A DNA stretch of 64,000 nt, from NCBI GenBank assembly GCA_035627375.1, contig DASPLX010000007.1, positions 62,001-126,000 of the forward strand, given 5' to 3'. The position numbers and the translations under genes were made by a program. Below the pieces are notes generated by a model. That model made no database searches and had not been told where the DNA came from. It saw only the letters and a list, made by a program, of their open reading frames with translations. Below are positions 8,307-16,204 of this stretch, piece by piece (position 1 is the stretch's first letter; every line of letters starts with the position of its first letter). The stretch is from DASPLX01 sp035627375 (lineage in GTDB: Bacteria > Pseudomonadota > Gammaproteobacteria > Burkholderiales > Burkholderiaceae_D).

Positions 8307-10010
8307 TCATTCGTCGAGCTGGCTGCTGATACGCATCGCTTCGGCAATCGTGGTTTTGCCGGCCACCACCAGTCCCACCGCATGACGGCGCAAGGTGCGG
8401 CCGGCCATTTGCGCCTGCGCCACCTTGATGAAGTGCGAAGGATCGTGATGGTTGGCGGCATCGACGACGGCTTCCGTCATCTCCAGCATCTCATAGACGC
8501 CGGTACGCCCCATGTAACCCATGCCGTTGCAATGCGTGCAGCCGCGGCCGTGCATGTACTTGCGCTGGTCGACGGTATCCTTCAGCTCGGCCTTCAGCCA
8601 TTCGCGCTCCGTCGGCTTCGGCTCGTAAGGCTCGATGCAGCTTTCGCAGATCAGGCGCACCAGGCGCTGCGCCAGCACCGCTTGCAGCGAGGACGCCACC
8701 ATGAAGCGCGGCACGCCCATGTCGAGCAGGCGCACCGGCGTGCTGACGGCGTCGTTGGTATGCAAGGTGGAAAGCACGAGGTGGCCGGTCATCGCGGCGC
8801 TCAAGGCGATCTGCGCGGTTTCGCGGTCGCGGATCTCGCCGACCAGCACGATGTCGGGGTCCTGGCGCAGCGCGGAGCGCAGCACGCGGGCGAAGGTCAG
8901 TTCGATCTTTTCGTTGACCTGCACCTGGTTGATGCCGGCCAGCCGGTATTCGACCGGGTCCTCGACCGTGATCAGCTTGCGCTCGACGGTGTTCAATTCG
9001 GACAGCGCGCCGTACAGCGTGGTGGTCTTGCCGCTGCCGGTCGGGCCGGTGACGAGCACCAGGCCGTTCGGGCGCTGGATGATGTTGCGGAAACGCTCCA
9101 GCATCAGCGGCGGCATGCCGATCGAATCGAGCTTGAGCGTGCCGCCGCTCTGGCTCAAGAGACGCATGACGACCGATTCGCCGTATTGGGTCGGCATGGT
9201 CGAGATACGCACGTCGATCTGGTGGTTGCGGACCTTGATCGCGAAGCGGCCGTCCTGCGGCAGGCGCTTCTCGGAAATGTCGAGGCCGGACATCAGCTTC
9301 AGGCGCAGCGCCAGCGCGGGCGCGATCTTGATGTCGGCTTCGGTCTGCAGATGCAGGACACCGTCGATGCGGAAGCGGATCTGCAGGCGGCCTTCCTGGG
9401 GCTCGATATGGATATCCGAGGCGCGCACCTGGGCCGCGTCGTCGAACACCGATTGCAGCAGCTTGACGACCGGAGCCTCTTCGGCGCCGGCGGTGGTGCC
9501 GAGCGCGCCGAAATCGATCAGGCCTTCGCCGACATCCTGCTCCAGTTCGCGCGCCAGGTCGGTGATTTCCTCGGTGCGGCGGTACAGGCGGTCGATGGTC
9601 TGCAGCAGTTCGGTCTCGTTGACGACCGCCAGATCGATGTTGCGTTTGAGCGAGCGCGAGATTTCGTCGTAGGCGAACAGGTCGGTCGGGTCGGCGATGC
9701 CGACCAAGAGCGACGCGTCGCGATCTTCCAGGGCGATGGCGCGGAAGCGCCGCGCCTGCGTTTCCGGCAGCAGGCGCACCGTCTCCGGACGCAGGTTGTA
9801 GAACTTGAGATTGATGTAAGGAATGTTGAGTTGCTTGGCGAGCGCGCCCGAGATCTGTTCTTCGGTGACAAAACCGTTTTCGATGAAGACGCGGCCAAGC
9901 TTGCGGCCGGTACGCTTTTGCTCCGTCAATGAGAATTGCAATTGCTCTTCGGAGAGCAATTTCTGTTGCACCAATATCTCGCCCAAGCGGACCTTTTCGG
10001 GCCTAGTCAT
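8307..10010 (-). CDS. mshE: MSHA pilus assembly ATPase MshE (GspE/PilB family)
   Basis: A 567-residue secretion ATPase. The N-terminal region (1-65) carries two MshEN-type motifs, RLGEILVQQKLLSEEQLQ at 8-25 and a second at about 38-60 (LGRVFIENGFVTEEQIS); such domains bind cyclic-di-GMP in MshE of Vibrio. The Walker A motif GPTGSGKTT is at 322-330, the Asp and His boxes follow, and Walker B DPDIVLVGEIRD is at 384-395. Four Cys at 455, 458, 491 and 494 form the GspE zinc site. It powers pilus extension at the cytoplasmic face. It is the first gene of this operon and is divergent from the phosphotransferase gene at 10203. Confidence 0.93.
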   Translation of the reverse strand: MTRPEKVRLGEILVQQKLLSEEQLQFSLTEQKRTGRKLGRVFIENGFVTEEQISGALAKQLNIPYINLKFYNLRPETVRLLPETQARRFRAIALEDRDASLLVGIADPTDLFAYDEISRSLKRNIDLAVVNETELLQTIDRLYRRTEEITDLARELEQDVGEGLIDFGALGTTAGAEEAPVVKLLQSVFDDAAQVRASDIHIEPQEGRLQIRFRIDGVLHLQTEADIKIAPALALRLKLMSGLDISEKRLPQDGRFAIKVRNHQIDVRISTMPTQYGESVVMRLLSQSGGTLKLDSIGMPPLMLERFRNIIQRPNGLVLVTGPTGSGKTTTLYGALSELNTVERKLITVEDPVEYRLAGINQVQVNEKIELTFARVLRSALRQDPDIVLVGEIRDRETAQIALSAAMTGHLVLSTLHTNDAVSTPVRLLDMGVPRFMVASSLQAVLAQRLVRLICESCIEPYEPKPTEREWLKAELKDTVDQRKYMHGRGCTHCNGMGYMGRTGVYEMLEMTEAVVDAANHHDPSHFIKVAQAQMAGRTLRRHAVGLVVAGKTTIAEAMRISSQLDE

Positions 10011-10125
10011 TCCTACTCCTCTGCATACCCGCTATTCGCGTGAAAACCAGGCGCCTATTTTATGCGACAAAGACCTTGCCGTAGCGAATTCTTACCCTGC
10101 GGCAGCGTAGCGATCCATCCCGAAT

Positions 10126-10149
10126 AAAATAGTACGATCGTACGTTTTT
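10126..10149. promoter_or_regulatory. Palindromic operator-like site in the mshE/phosphotransferase divergent region
   Basis: A perfect 12-bp palindrome GTACGATCGTAC at 10132-10143 is flanked by AAAA (10126-10129) and TTTT (10146-10149) that extend the symmetry. A TAGAAT -10-like box at 10155-10160 places the palindrome over the -35 region of the gene starting at 10203. The ACGATCGT core recurs at 14945-14952 before the acyl-CoA dehydrogenase operon. Size and symmetry suit a TetR-family repressor; the regulator is not in the window. Confidence 0.6.
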
Positions 10150-10202
10150 GAGAGTAGAATGCCGAATACTCACCGTCCGCATTGCCATCATGAGGAGCAG
10201 GA

Positions 10203-11276
10203 ATGTTCGAAGAATACATGGGCACCAAGCCCGTCTCGGAGCGCCAGAAGTTCGATGTCGGCGCGATGCAGGAATACATGCGTCTGCATGTCGACGGTTT
10301 CTCCGGCGACTTGACGGTCGAGCAATTCAAGGGCGGCCAGTCGAATCCAACCTTCAAGCTGAGCGCCGGCGGCCGCAGCTACGTCTTGCGCACCAAGCCC
10401 GGCCCGGCCGCCAAGCTGCTCGCCTCGGCGCACGCCATCGACCGCGAATTCCGCGTGATGGATGCCCTGCACAAGGCCGGTTTTCCGGCGGCAAGGCAAT
10501 ACGCCTTGTGCACCGATGAATCGATCATCGGCCGCGCCTTCTATCTCATGGAATTCGTCGACGGCCGCGTACTGTGGGATCAGAGCCTGCCCGGCATGCA
10601 CCCGGAAGAACGCGCCCGCTATTACGACGAAATGAACCGCGTGATCGCCCAGCTCCACACGATCGACTACACGGCGATCGGGTTGGCCGACTTCGGCAAG
10701 CCCGGTAATTATTTCGCGCGCCAGATCGACCGCTGGACCAAGCAGTACAAGGCGTCCGAGACCGAGAGAATCGAGGCGATGGACAATCTCATCGAGTGGC
10801 TGCCCAAGAACATCCCGGCCGGCGACGAGACCACCATCGTGCACGGCGACTACCGCCTCGACAACATGATCTTCCATCCGACCGAGCCGCGCGTGCTGGC
10901 GGTGCTCGACTGGGAATTGTCGACGCTCGGCCATCCGCTGGCCGACTTCTCTTACCATTGCATGAGCTGGCATATTCCGCCGGGGCAGTTCCGCGGCATC
11001 GGCGGACTCGACCACAAGGCGCTCGGCATCCCGACCGAAGAGGAGTACATCGCGAAGTACTGCGAGCGCACCGGCAAGACGATCCGCCGCGAGGATTTCG
11101 CGTTCTACCTCGCCTACAACCTGTTCCGCATGGCCGGCATCCTGCAAGGCATCATGAAGCGTTACGTGGACGGCGTGGCGGCGAGCGAGCAGGCATTGAA
11201 GACCGGCCAGGCCGCGCGGCCGATGGCGGAGATGGGCTGGGCTTACGCGAGCGGGGAATCTCAAACTTCTGCATAA
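10203..11276 (+). CDS. ACAD10/11-like phosphotransferase (APH/choline kinase fold)
   Basis: A 357-residue kinase-fold protein, start ATG with GAGGAGCAGG upstream. The APH-type catalytic loop HGDYRLDNMIFHP and the metal-binding VLDWELSTLGHPLADF are intact; the N-lobe has FKGGQSNPTFKL and a Lys in LRTKPGP. This signature is that of the acyl-CoA-dehydrogenase-associated APH family (human ACAD10/11 N-terminal domain), whose members phosphorylate 4-hydroxyacyl-CoA or related intermediates before beta-oxidation. A GST gene follows 62 bp downstream, and the two nearby acyl-CoA dehydrogenases share the operator motif, so a joint catabolic role is likely. The exact substrate is unknown. Confidence 0.88.
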   Translation: MFEEYMGTKPVSERQKFDVGAMQEYMRLHVDGFSGDLTVEQFKGGQSNPTFKLSAGGRSYVLRTKPGPAAKLLASAHAIDREFRVMDALHKAGFPAARQYALCTDESIIGRAFYLMEFVDGRVLWDQSLPGMHPEERARYYDEMNRVIAQLHTIDYTAIGLADFGKPGNYFARQIDRWTKQYKASETERIEAMDNLIEWLPKNIPAGDETTIVHGDYRLDNMIFHPTEPRVLAVLDWELSTLGHPLADFSYHCMSWHIPPGQFRGIGGLDHKALGIPTEEEYIAKYCERTGKTIRREDFAFYLAYNLFRMAGILQGIMKRYVDGVAASEQALKTGQAARPMAEMGWAYASGESQTSA

Positions 11277-11338
11277 TCGGTCACCGGCGGACAGGTACGA
11301 TCTTGTCCACCCCTCTCTTCGAATTCGAAAGGAATGCA

Positions 11339-12034
11339 ATGATCGATGTCTATTCCGACGCCACGCCGAACGGCCACAAGATCCACATCATGCTGGAGGA
11401 ATGCGGTCTTCCCTACCGCATTCATCGCGTGAACATCGGCGAAGGCGATCAGTTCAAGCCGGAGTTCCTGGCGATTTCCCCGAACAACAAGATTCCCGCG
11501 ATCGTCGATGCCGACGGCCCCGACGGCAAACCGATCTCGCTGTTCGAATCGGGCGCCATCCTGGTCTACCTGGCCAGCAAGGCCGGGCGCTTCCTCGGCA
11601 ACACCGACCGCGAAAGATTCACCACGCTGCAATGGCTGATGTTCCAGATGGGCGGCGTCGGCCCGATGCTGGGCCAGGCCCATCATTTCCGCATCTATGC
11701 GCCGGAAAAGATCGAGTACGCGATCAACCGCTATACGAACGAAGCCAAGCGCCTGTACGGCGTGATCGACAAGCAACTGGCGAACTCGGCCTACCTGGCC
11801 GGCGACGAATACACGATCGCCGATATCGCGACCTTTCCGTGGCTGCGTTCGTGGAAGCGGCAAGGCGTGGAGCTCGACGACTATCCGCGGTTGAAGCGCT
11901 GGTTCGAGGAAATCGCGGAGCGGCCGGCCGTCAAGCGCGGCGTCGCGACCTTCGCCGATGCCGCCAAGCCGCTGGAGGATAGCGCCAAGGCGCGGGAAAT
12001 GCTGTTCGGCGCCGTTCAATACGCGCGCCGCTAG
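11339..12034 (+). CDS. Glutathione S-transferase, YfcG/Ure2p-like
   Basis: The start is ATG at 11339 with AAAGGA upstream; the frame is open further left but that part overlaps the previous gene. The product is 231 residues. The N-terminal thioredoxin-like domain reads MIDVYSDATPNGHKIHIMLE, with the glutathione-contact Thr/Asn region of Ure2p-like GSTs, then NKIPAIVD with the cis-Pro and FESGAILVYLA. The C-terminal helical domain has TLQWLMFQMGGVGPMLGQ and the YTIADIATFPW motif. E. coli relatives (YfcG, YghU) are disulfide-bond reductases using glutathione. It probably forms a transcription unit with the phosphotransferase gene. It is cytoplasmic; no signal is seen. Confidence 0.9.
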   Translation: MIDVYSDATPNGHKIHIMLEECGLPYRIHRVNIGEGDQFKPEFLAISPNNKIPAIVDADGPDGKPISLFESGAILVYLASKAGRFLGNTDRERFTTLQWLMFQMGGVGPMLGQAHHFRIYAPEKIEYAINRYTNEAKRLYGVIDKQLANSAYLAGDEYTIADIATFPWLRSWKRQGVELDDYPRLKRWFEEIAERPAVKRGVATFADAAKPLEDSAKAREMLFGAVQYARR

Positions 12035-12070
12035 CCGCGCTTCGCCAGCCGCGCAACACGGATGGCGCGC

Positions 12071-12535
12071 TTACCAGTAGAAGCGCGCCACCGATTCCGC
12101 CACGCACACCGGCTTGTCCCCGCCTTCGCGCTCCATCGTCACCAACCAGACGACCTGGACCCCGCCTTCGACCGCCTCGGCCGATAACAGTTTGATCCCC
12201 GCCCGGATCCGGCTGCCCGACGGCACCGGCGCCGGAAAGCGCACCTTGTTGACGCCGTAGTTGACGCCCATCTTCAAGCCGCGCAGGACGACCACCTGGT
12301 CCGTCAATGCCGGCAGCAGCGACAGCGTCAGGAAGCCGTGCGCGATCGTGCCGCCGTACGGCGATTCGCGCCGGCAGCGTTCGGCATCGACATGGATCCA
12401 TTGCCGGTCGCCGGTGGCCTCGGCGAAGCGATCGATGCGCTCCTGGTCGATGGCGATCCAGTCGGACAGACCGATATCCATTCCCGCCAGGGCTTTCAGC
12501 TCCTCCGGCGAACCGATTTCGCGTATCGATCGCAT
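12071..12535 (-). CDS. MaoC family (R)-specific enoyl-CoA hydratase-like protein
   Basis: The start ATG at 12535 is preceded by GAGAGGAA at ideal spacing; an open extension to 12571 overlaps the upstream gene end. The product is 154 residues with a single hot-dog fold. The MaoC signature is visible: ATGDRQWIHVDAER followed by YGGTIAHGFLTLSLLP, with the catalytic Asp and His (DRQWIH). Such proteins hydrate 2-enoyl-CoA. It lies 25 bp after the small acyl-CoA dehydrogenase gene on the same strand, consistent with oxidation followed by hydration in a beta-oxidation-like route. Confidence 0.88.
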   Translation of the reverse strand: MRSIREIGSPEELKALAGMDIGLSDWIAIDQERIDRFAEATGDRQWIHVDAERCRRESPYGGTIAHGFLTLSLLPALTDQVVVLRGLKMGVNYGVNKVRFPAPVPSGSRIRAGIKLLSAEAVEGGVQVVWLVTMEREGGDKPVCVAESVARFYW

Positions 12536-12560
12536 CGCTTCCTCTCCCCGCGTTCCGTGC

Positions 12561-13700
12561 TCAGGCCGCATCGCGGAAACCGGGCTGCTCCGCGAAGCGC
12601 GCCAGGTGATGGTCGTTATCGCCGAGCGTCACGTCGATCATGGTCAGGCGCTTGAAATAATGCGCGGCCGGCAGTTCGTTGGTGACGCCCATCCCGCCGT
12701 GCAATTGGATCGCCTGCTGGCCGACGAATTTCAGCGCCTGGCCGATGCGCGCCTTGGCGGCGGAAACCGTGCGGCGGCGCTCGACGGCGTCGGCCGCCTC
12801 GGCCTTGGCGGCCGCCAGCATCGCCATCGAACGTGCCTGTTCCAGGTGCATGAACATATCGGCCATGCGATGCTGCAAGGCTTGGAATTTGCCGATCGGG
12901 ACGCCGAACTGCTGGCGCGTCTTGAGATAGTCGAGCGTCGCCGCGTTCAGCGCCTCCATGGCGCCGACCGCTTCGGCGCACAGCAGCGCGCAACCGAAGT
13001 CGGCGACGGCGTCGAGCATGTCCCAGGCGGCGCCGGCTTGCCCGAGCAAGGCCGAGGCCGGTACTTGCACGTTCGAGAACGTGATGTCGGCGGCGCGCTG
13101 GTTGTCGATGGTGCGGTAGTCGCGGATCAATACGCCGGCGGCGGCGGCCGGAACGGCGAACAGCGAAATGCCGTCGAGGTCGCGTTGGGCACCGCCGGTG
13201 CGGGCCGACACGATCAGCATGCCGGCTTGCGCGCCATGGACGACGACCGTCTTGGCGCCGTTGATCCGATAACCGTCCCCATTCGCGGCGGCGGTGGTCG
13301 CGATGTCGAACAAGTCGTGGCGCGACTGGCGTTCGTGCAAGGCGCAGGCGAGCTTCAATTCGCCGCCGGCGATCCTTTCCAGCAGGCTCTCCTGTCCGCC
13401 CGCGCGTTTCAGGAATTCCGCGCCGAGCACGGTCGCGAAATACGGCTCGACCACCAGGCCGCGTCCCAGTTCGTGCATCACCACCATCAGATCGACCGCG
13501 GAGCCGTTGAAGCCGCCCTGCTCCTCCGGTATCGGCAAGGCGGTCATGCCGAGCTCGGCCAGCGTGGCCCATGCCTCGTCGGATATGCCGCGCTCGGAAT
13601 AGACGATCTTGTTGCGCGCCTCGAAACTGTAATCCTTCTCGATCCAGCGGCGCAGCGCGTCGGCGAATTGCTTCTGTTCGTCGGTGAAATTGAAATCCAT
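12561..13700 (-). CDS. Acyl-CoA dehydrogenase, small (PimD-like) subunit
   Basis: A 379-residue protein of the acyl-CoA dehydrogenase superfamily, similar to the small subunit of pimeloyl-CoA dehydrogenase-type enzymes. N-terminal MDFNFTDEQKQFADALRRWI, a beta-domain with LDGISLFAVPA, and the C-terminal helices with QHRMADMFMHLEQA and QLHGGMGVTNELPAAHYFKR are seen. The end (VTLGDNDHHLARFA) replaces the usual G-x-x-E-I-Q segment of active subunits, as in heteromeric enzymes where one subunit lacks the catalytic base. It lies 18 bp downstream of the large subunit, so an alpha-beta enzyme is likely. FAD-dependent and cytoplasmic. Confidence 0.88.
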   Translation of the reverse strand: MDFNFTDEQKQFADALRRWIEKDYSFEARNKIVYSERGISDEAWATLAELGMTALPIPEEQGGFNGSAVDLMVVMHELGRGLVVEPYFATVLGAEFLKRAGGQESLLERIAGGELKLACALHERQSRHDLFDIATTAAANGDGYRINGAKTVVVHGAQAGMLIVSARTGGAQRDLDGISLFAVPAAAAGVLIRDYRTIDNQRAADITFSNVQVPASALLGQAGAAWDMLDAVADFGCALLCAEAVGAMEALNAATLDYLKTRQQFGVPIGKFQALQHRMADMFMHLEQARSMAMLAAAKAEAADAVERRRTVSAAKARIGQALKFVGQQAIQLHGGMGVTNELPAAHYFKRLTMIDVTLGDNDHHLARFAEQPGFRDAA

Positions 13701-13718
13701 TGCCGTCTCCTCGCTCGC

Positions 13719-14915
13719 TCAGAGTCCCAGGATCATCTGGGTGATGATGTTCTTTTGAATTTCGTTGGAACCGCCGTAGATCGACGTCTTACGGTAGTTG
13801 AAGTAATACGGCGCAAGCGGCGCGGCATCGTCTTCGCCGGTCACGCTGTGCTCGCGTTCGCCGCCCAGATAGGCCGGATCGAACGGCAAGCCATAGGGGC
13901 CGATAGCCTCCAGCATCAATTCTGTCAGCCATTGCTGGATCTCGCTGCCGCGCACCTTCAGCATCGACGCTTCCGGGCCCGGCGCGCGCCGCTTGTGTTC
14001 TTCCGAGAGCACGCGCAATACCGTGACCTCAAGCGCCATCAATTCGATTTCCAGGCTCGCGATCTTGGCCGCGAAGACCGGGTCTTCCAGCAGCGGCTTG
14101 CCGTTCTTGCGCTGCTGGTTGGCGACGCGCTTGAGGAATTCCAGCTCGCGCTTGGAACGGCCGACCGCCGCGATACCGGTGCGCTCGTGGCCGAGCAGGT
14201 ATTTCGCGTAAGTCCAGCCCTTGTTTTCCTCGCCGACCAGGTTCTCGACCGGCACTTTCACGTTGTCGAAGAAGACTTCGTTCACTTCATGGTCTTCGTC
14301 GAGCATGATGATCGGGCGCACGGTGATGCCCGGCGTATGCATGTCGATCAACAGGAAGGAAATGCCTTCCTGCTTGCGGGCATCGGGATCGGTGCGCACC
14401 AGGCAGAAGATCATGTCGGCATATTGGCCGAGCGTGGTCCAGGTCTTCTGGCCGTTGACGATGTAATGATCGCCCTGGCGCTCGGCGCGCGTCTTGAGCG
14501 AAGCGAGGTCGGAGCCGGAACCCGGCTCGGAATAACCCTGGCACCACCAGTCGTCGCAATTGAGGATGCGCGGCAGGTAGTGGCGCTTCTGCGCCTCGTT
14601 GCCGAAGGCCATGATGACCGGCGCCACCATCGTCACGCCGAACGGCATGATTTGCGGCGTGCCGGCGCGCGCGCATTCCTCTTCCCAGATGTGGCGCTGG
14701 ATCGCCGACCAGCCGGTGCCGCCGTACTCGACCGGCCAGGCCGGCGCCGCCCATCCCTGCTTGGCGACGATCTTGTGCCAGCGGACGAAGTCGTCCTTGG
14801 TCAAGCGTTTGTGGTTGTGCACCTTATGCTGCAGATCCGCAGGCAGATTCTCTTTCAAGAATGCGCGCACCATGTCGCGGAACGCGATCTCGTCCGCGCT
14901 GTAGTTCAAATCCAT
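13719..14915 (-). CDS. Acyl-CoA dehydrogenase, large (PimC-like) subunit
   Basis: A 398-residue FAD enzyme. The N-terminal domain starts MDLNYSADEIAFRDMVRAFL; the flavin-contact segment WWCQGYSEPGSGSDLASLKT and GQKTWTTLGQYADMIFCLVR are typical. The C-terminal YGGSNEIQKNIITQMILGL holds the conserved G-x-x-E-I-Q region. Start ATG is preceded by GAGGAGA. It is the first gene of a three-gene operon (large subunit, small subunit, MaoC). The leader contains an ACGATCGT operator-like site. Family members act on medium, dicarboxyl or branched acyl-CoAs; the substrate cannot be read from sequence. Confidence 0.9.
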   Translation of the reverse strand: MDLNYSADEIAFRDMVRAFLKENLPADLQHKVHNHKRLTKDDFVRWHKIVAKQGWAAPAWPVEYGGTGWSAIQRHIWEEECARAGTPQIMPFGVTMVAPVIMAFGNEAQKRHYLPRILNCDDWWCQGYSEPGSGSDLASLKTRAERQGDHYIVNGQKTWTTLGQYADMIFCLVRTDPDARKQEGISFLLIDMHTPGITVRPIIMLDEDHEVNEVFFDNVKVPVENLVGEENKGWTYAKYLLGHERTGIAAVGRSKRELEFLKRVANQQRKNGKPLLEDPVFAAKIASLEIELMALEVTVLRVLSEEHKRRAPGPEASMLKVRGSEIQQWLTELMLEAIGPYGLPFDPAYLGGEREHSVTGEDDAAPLAPYYFNYRKTSIYGGSNEIQKNIITQMILGL

Positions 14916-14942
14916 GCTATCTCCTCGTCTTGGAATAAAAAA

Positions 14943-14968
14943 GCACGATCGTTCAAAAATTGATTATA
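14943..14968 (-). promoter_or_regulatory. Promoter -10 box and ACGATCGT operator-like site of the acyl-CoA dehydrogenase operon
   Basis: On the minus strand TATAAT (14968-14963) is followed at once by GAACGATCGTGC (14954-14943), so a bound repressor would cover the transcription start. The ACGATCGT core is identical to that at 10134-10141. The -35 region (ACCGCA) is weak. The rest of the 191-bp gap 14916-15106 shows nothing else I can name. Confidence 0.5.
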
Positions 14969-15106
14969 CATGGGAATCCCGATCATGCGGTCGAGGAAAT
15001 AGCTGACTTGACTTCGATCTAAGAGACGGACGGGCGAGGACGTTCCGCGCCATGCTCATCGCACGGACCGTCGCTGGTCGTTCGGATGCCGCCGAAAAAA
15101 GGGAAA

Positions 15107-15532
15107 TTATTGCAGCGTCTGCTTCGAGACAGCAGGAAGAGGCAGGCACATTACGTCGATGCCCTCCTCCGTCAGCGCATTGAATTCGTCGGGCGATGTA
15201 ACGCCGCGAATGCCGCGCTCCGGACTTTCCTTGTAGTGGATCCGGCGCGCCTCTTCCGCGAAGCGGTCGCCGACGTCTTCGGTGTTGTCGATCACCTTGC
15301 GAGCGAACTCCATCCACTGCTTCTGCAGGGCCTGCAGCGCTTCCGACTTCGCTGGCTCGGAAGATGCCGACAGGTTGAGGCGCGGCGCCGAGGGCATGCG
15401 TTTGATGTCACGGCTGTCGCAGATCGGACAAGACACGAGATCTTTCTCGAGTTGCGCGTGAAAGTCACCCTCCGAGGAGAACCAACCCTCGAATCGATGA
15501 TCGTGCCGGCAGCTGAGGTTGTAGACTTTCAT
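15107..15532 (-). CDS. DUF1178 family protein
   Basis: A 141-residue cytoplasmic protein typical of the proteobacterial DUF1178 family: MKVYNLSCRHDHRFEGWFSS at the start, a CPICDS pair that with C8 may bind a metal, and SAPRLN, then a helical C-terminal half with EEARRIHYKESPERGIRGV. The function is not established. AAAAGG precedes the start and overlaps the stop of the GNAT gene only six bases upstream, so expression may depend on that gene's promoter. Confidence 0.88.
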   Translation of the reverse strand: MKVYNLSCRHDHRFEGWFSSEGDFHAQLEKDLVSCPICDSRDIKRMPSAPRLNLSASSEPAKSEALQALQKQWMEFARKVIDNTEDVGDRFAEEARRIHYKESPERGIRGVTSPDEFNALTEEGIDVMCLPLPAVSKQTLQ

Positions 15533-15538
15533 TACCTT

Positions 15539-16144
15539 TTAGCCAAAAAACTTTTGCCCCTCAAATTTCTTGAGTTGCCATTTTCCCTCTACTTCATGCC
15601 ACAACTCGCTTTTCGAGGGGTCTAAGGTCATTTCATCGCCTTCTCCCTCTAGGTCCACCCTCTCAAAGCCCATCTTTTCATAAGCCTTCGCTGCTTCAGG
15701 ACTACCTGATCTAAGAAATATTCTTCCGCAGTGGCCTGAGTCTTGAGACTTTTTGACCGCCTCTTCAAGTAGGGCACCCCCGACTGTTTCAGATCCAGGG
15801 TGCGTGACGAAAAGAGGGATGTAAGCGAAATCTATGGTGTCGACGTTCTCGAGGATAAGAAGGCCAATTGGGCTGTTTTGGGCAAAATAACCCAGAGTTA
15901 CAATGGCTTCATTAGTTACTCGTTCCATAGCGCGAAGGACGGCATTAGCGTCATTGATTCGTTTTGTCCAACCCTTCGTCCAAGTACCCGCAGCTCCATC
16001 CAGATCTTTTCTCCACTCGTCGATATTGTCACGCATCTGCGCAACGGCAAATTTTATTTCATGAAATGGTAACTCCTTAATCGGCGTTTCATTAAGTCGA
16101 TAAAAAAAATCCTGTGGAGAGCCATTATAAATAGTGGGGATCAT
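15539..16144 (-). CDS. GNAT-family N-acetyltransferase, AT-richer, probably acquired
   Basis: The start ATG at 16144 has AAGG upstream; a TTG at 16180 is open but lacks support. The product is 201 residues. Residues about 90-190 show a GNAT-like fold: IGLLILENVDTIDFAYIPLF, then VTHPGSETVGGALLEEAVKK with a degenerate acetyl-CoA loop, and GSPEAAKAYEKMGFERVDLE, which is the typical C-terminal GNAT pattern. The gene is clearly AT-richer than its neighbours, uses different codons, and lies between core genes beside an IS3-family remnant and a tRNA cluster. The substrate is unknown; there is no toxin or antitoxin partner next to it. Confidence 0.65.
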   Translation of the reverse strand: MIPTIYNGSPQDFFYRLNETPIKELPFHEIKFAVAQMRDNIDEWRKDLDGAAGTWTKGWTKRINDANAVLRAMERVTNEAIVTLGYFAQNSPIGLLILENVDTIDFAYIPLFVTHPGSETVGGALLEEAVKKSQDSGHCGRIFLRSGSPEAAKAYEKMGFERVDLEGEGDEMTLDPSKSELWHEVEGKWQLKKFEGQKFFG

Positions 16145-16204
16145 AGCGCCTTGCCTACTTGAGTTTGTTGAAAGTGACAATCATTAGTGACCCATATGCA
16201 AAAT

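Noticed and set aside
12261..14963. Open frame of 900 codons on the plus strand over the acyl-CoA dehydrogenases
   Set aside because: Shadow of GC-rich codons; composition is not protein-like.
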